Assembly: GCF_018320785.1 (NCBI RefSeq)
Contig: NC_054872.1
Location: 23,332,769-23,396,768, forward strand
Source: Cheilinus undulatus
Lineage: Eukaryota > Chordata > Actinopteri > Labriformes > Labridae
Direction: 5' to 3'
DNA: 64,000 nucleotides
The translations under genes and the position numbers were made by a program. Each line of letters begins with the position of its first letter. Positions within the stretch are counted from its first letter, which is position 1. This document shows, in pieces, positions 63,358-64,000 of the stretch. Below the pieces are notes generated by a model. That model ran no database searches and was not told the DNA's origin. It was given only the letters and a program-made list of their open reading frames with translations.

Positions 63358-64000
63358 GTAAGATTAAGATTAGTTGAATGAAATGGATCTTTCACCGCAT
63401 TAAATCAAGTTTCTTAGTGCAAAATCCATGTTTTAACGTCCTTGCTGCTGATGTTTTGACTCCTTAGCAATAGTATAGGTGTATGTGGTAGCCTTTGCCC
63501 AGCAGGAAAACATACTGTATGGTTAAGTAGGCTGCAGTGAAAGTGACTGAAATGTAATTGTTATTATGGATGAAGCATAACTAACAACATGATATATGCC
63601 ATAATACTGGGTTATGGTAGGATTTAATCTCAATTTATTATATATTTATATATTCATGACGTTAAGTCAATTTATGAATAAGATAGTTAATTGTTTCAAT
63701 TATTATTTTTAGCAAAAATTAAAATATCCTTTTAAATTAAATTTTATTGATTAAATGTAATTAAAATATATTTTTAAAGGTTGCATTATAACTGATAAAA
63801 TAATGCAATTCCTTCCTTGTCAACCCCCCCACACACACACATATCTGTATGTATGCATGTATGTATGTATGTATGTATGTATGTATGTATGTATCTGCCC
63901 ATATCCTTCATTTGTATCCATTCCAAAAAATACCATATTTTAAAAGTCTGATCTGATCTAGAGAAAAAAAATAGTTAAATTAAAGCCCCACCAGTTTCAA
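63358..64000 (+). other. Probable pigv intron 1
   Basis: AT-rich non-coding sequence after the pigv donor, with no further PIGV-like exon before the window ends. It contains a short (CA)n run and a (GTAT)n microsatellite. Confidence 0.5.
63830..63895. repeat. (CA)n and (GTAT)n microsatellites
   Basis: About six CA units at 63830-63840 are followed by about twelve GTAT units at 63847-63894, with one GCAT variant. Confidence 0.95.

Overview
The window looks like a gene-dense piece of a teleost (ray-finned fish) nuclear genome. Genes are split by GT-AG introns. The proteins read as vertebrate orthologues. The spaces between them hold fish-type repeats: Tc1-like elements, hAT-type MITEs, foldback elements and 3' ends of L2/CR1-type LINEs. 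Arid1a spans only about 15 kb from start to stop codon, with 20 coding exons, which fits a compact fish genome. All family calls come from reading the translations against remembered vertebrate proteins; no search was run.

Layout, left to right: end of a MITE (1-273); tmem222 (+, 6 coding exons, 643-6281) with a nearly full-length but decayed Tc1-like transposon in its large last intron; a trophoblast-glycoprotein (TPBG/5T4) family LRR receptor (+, 2 coding exons, 7377-8835); repeat-rich spacer; kdf1 (+, 12770-15040, with a likely non-coding first exon near 12.4 kb); spacer; nr0b2/SHP (-, 2 exons, 18753-19632, with a TATA box and an NR5A-type site upstream); an 8 kb gene desert with a clean hAT MITE; gpatch3 (+, 7 exons, 27598-31676); a LINE tail; gpn2 (+, 5 exons, 34041-38754, with a likely U12-type last intron); 4-5 kb of spacer with a long-inverted-repeat element; arid1a (+, 20 exons, 43589-58493); a LINE 3' fragment; and the first coding exon of pigv (+, 63289-63357), which continues beyond the window.

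The gene content matches human 1p36.11 (ARID1A, PIGV, GPN2, GPATCH3, NR0B2, KDF1, TMEM222). The order and strands are rearranged, several human neighbours (ZDHHC18, SFN, NUDC, TRNP1, TENT5B, SLC9A1, WDTC1) are absent from this interval, and a TPBG-family gene is present that is not part of the human block. The genes are unrelated in function (chromatin remodelling, RNA polymerase assembly, GPI anchor synthesis, nuclear receptor repression, epidermal differentiation); they are a conserved neighbourhood, not a pathway.

I saw no retrovirus, Polinton or other virus-derived element, no CRISPR and no tRNA or rRNA gene. I found no convincing new biological system. The most useful non-routine observations are the likely minor-spliceosome intron in gpn2, the nested and foldback transposons, the NR5A-type site in the nr0b2 promoter, and the rearranged synteny.
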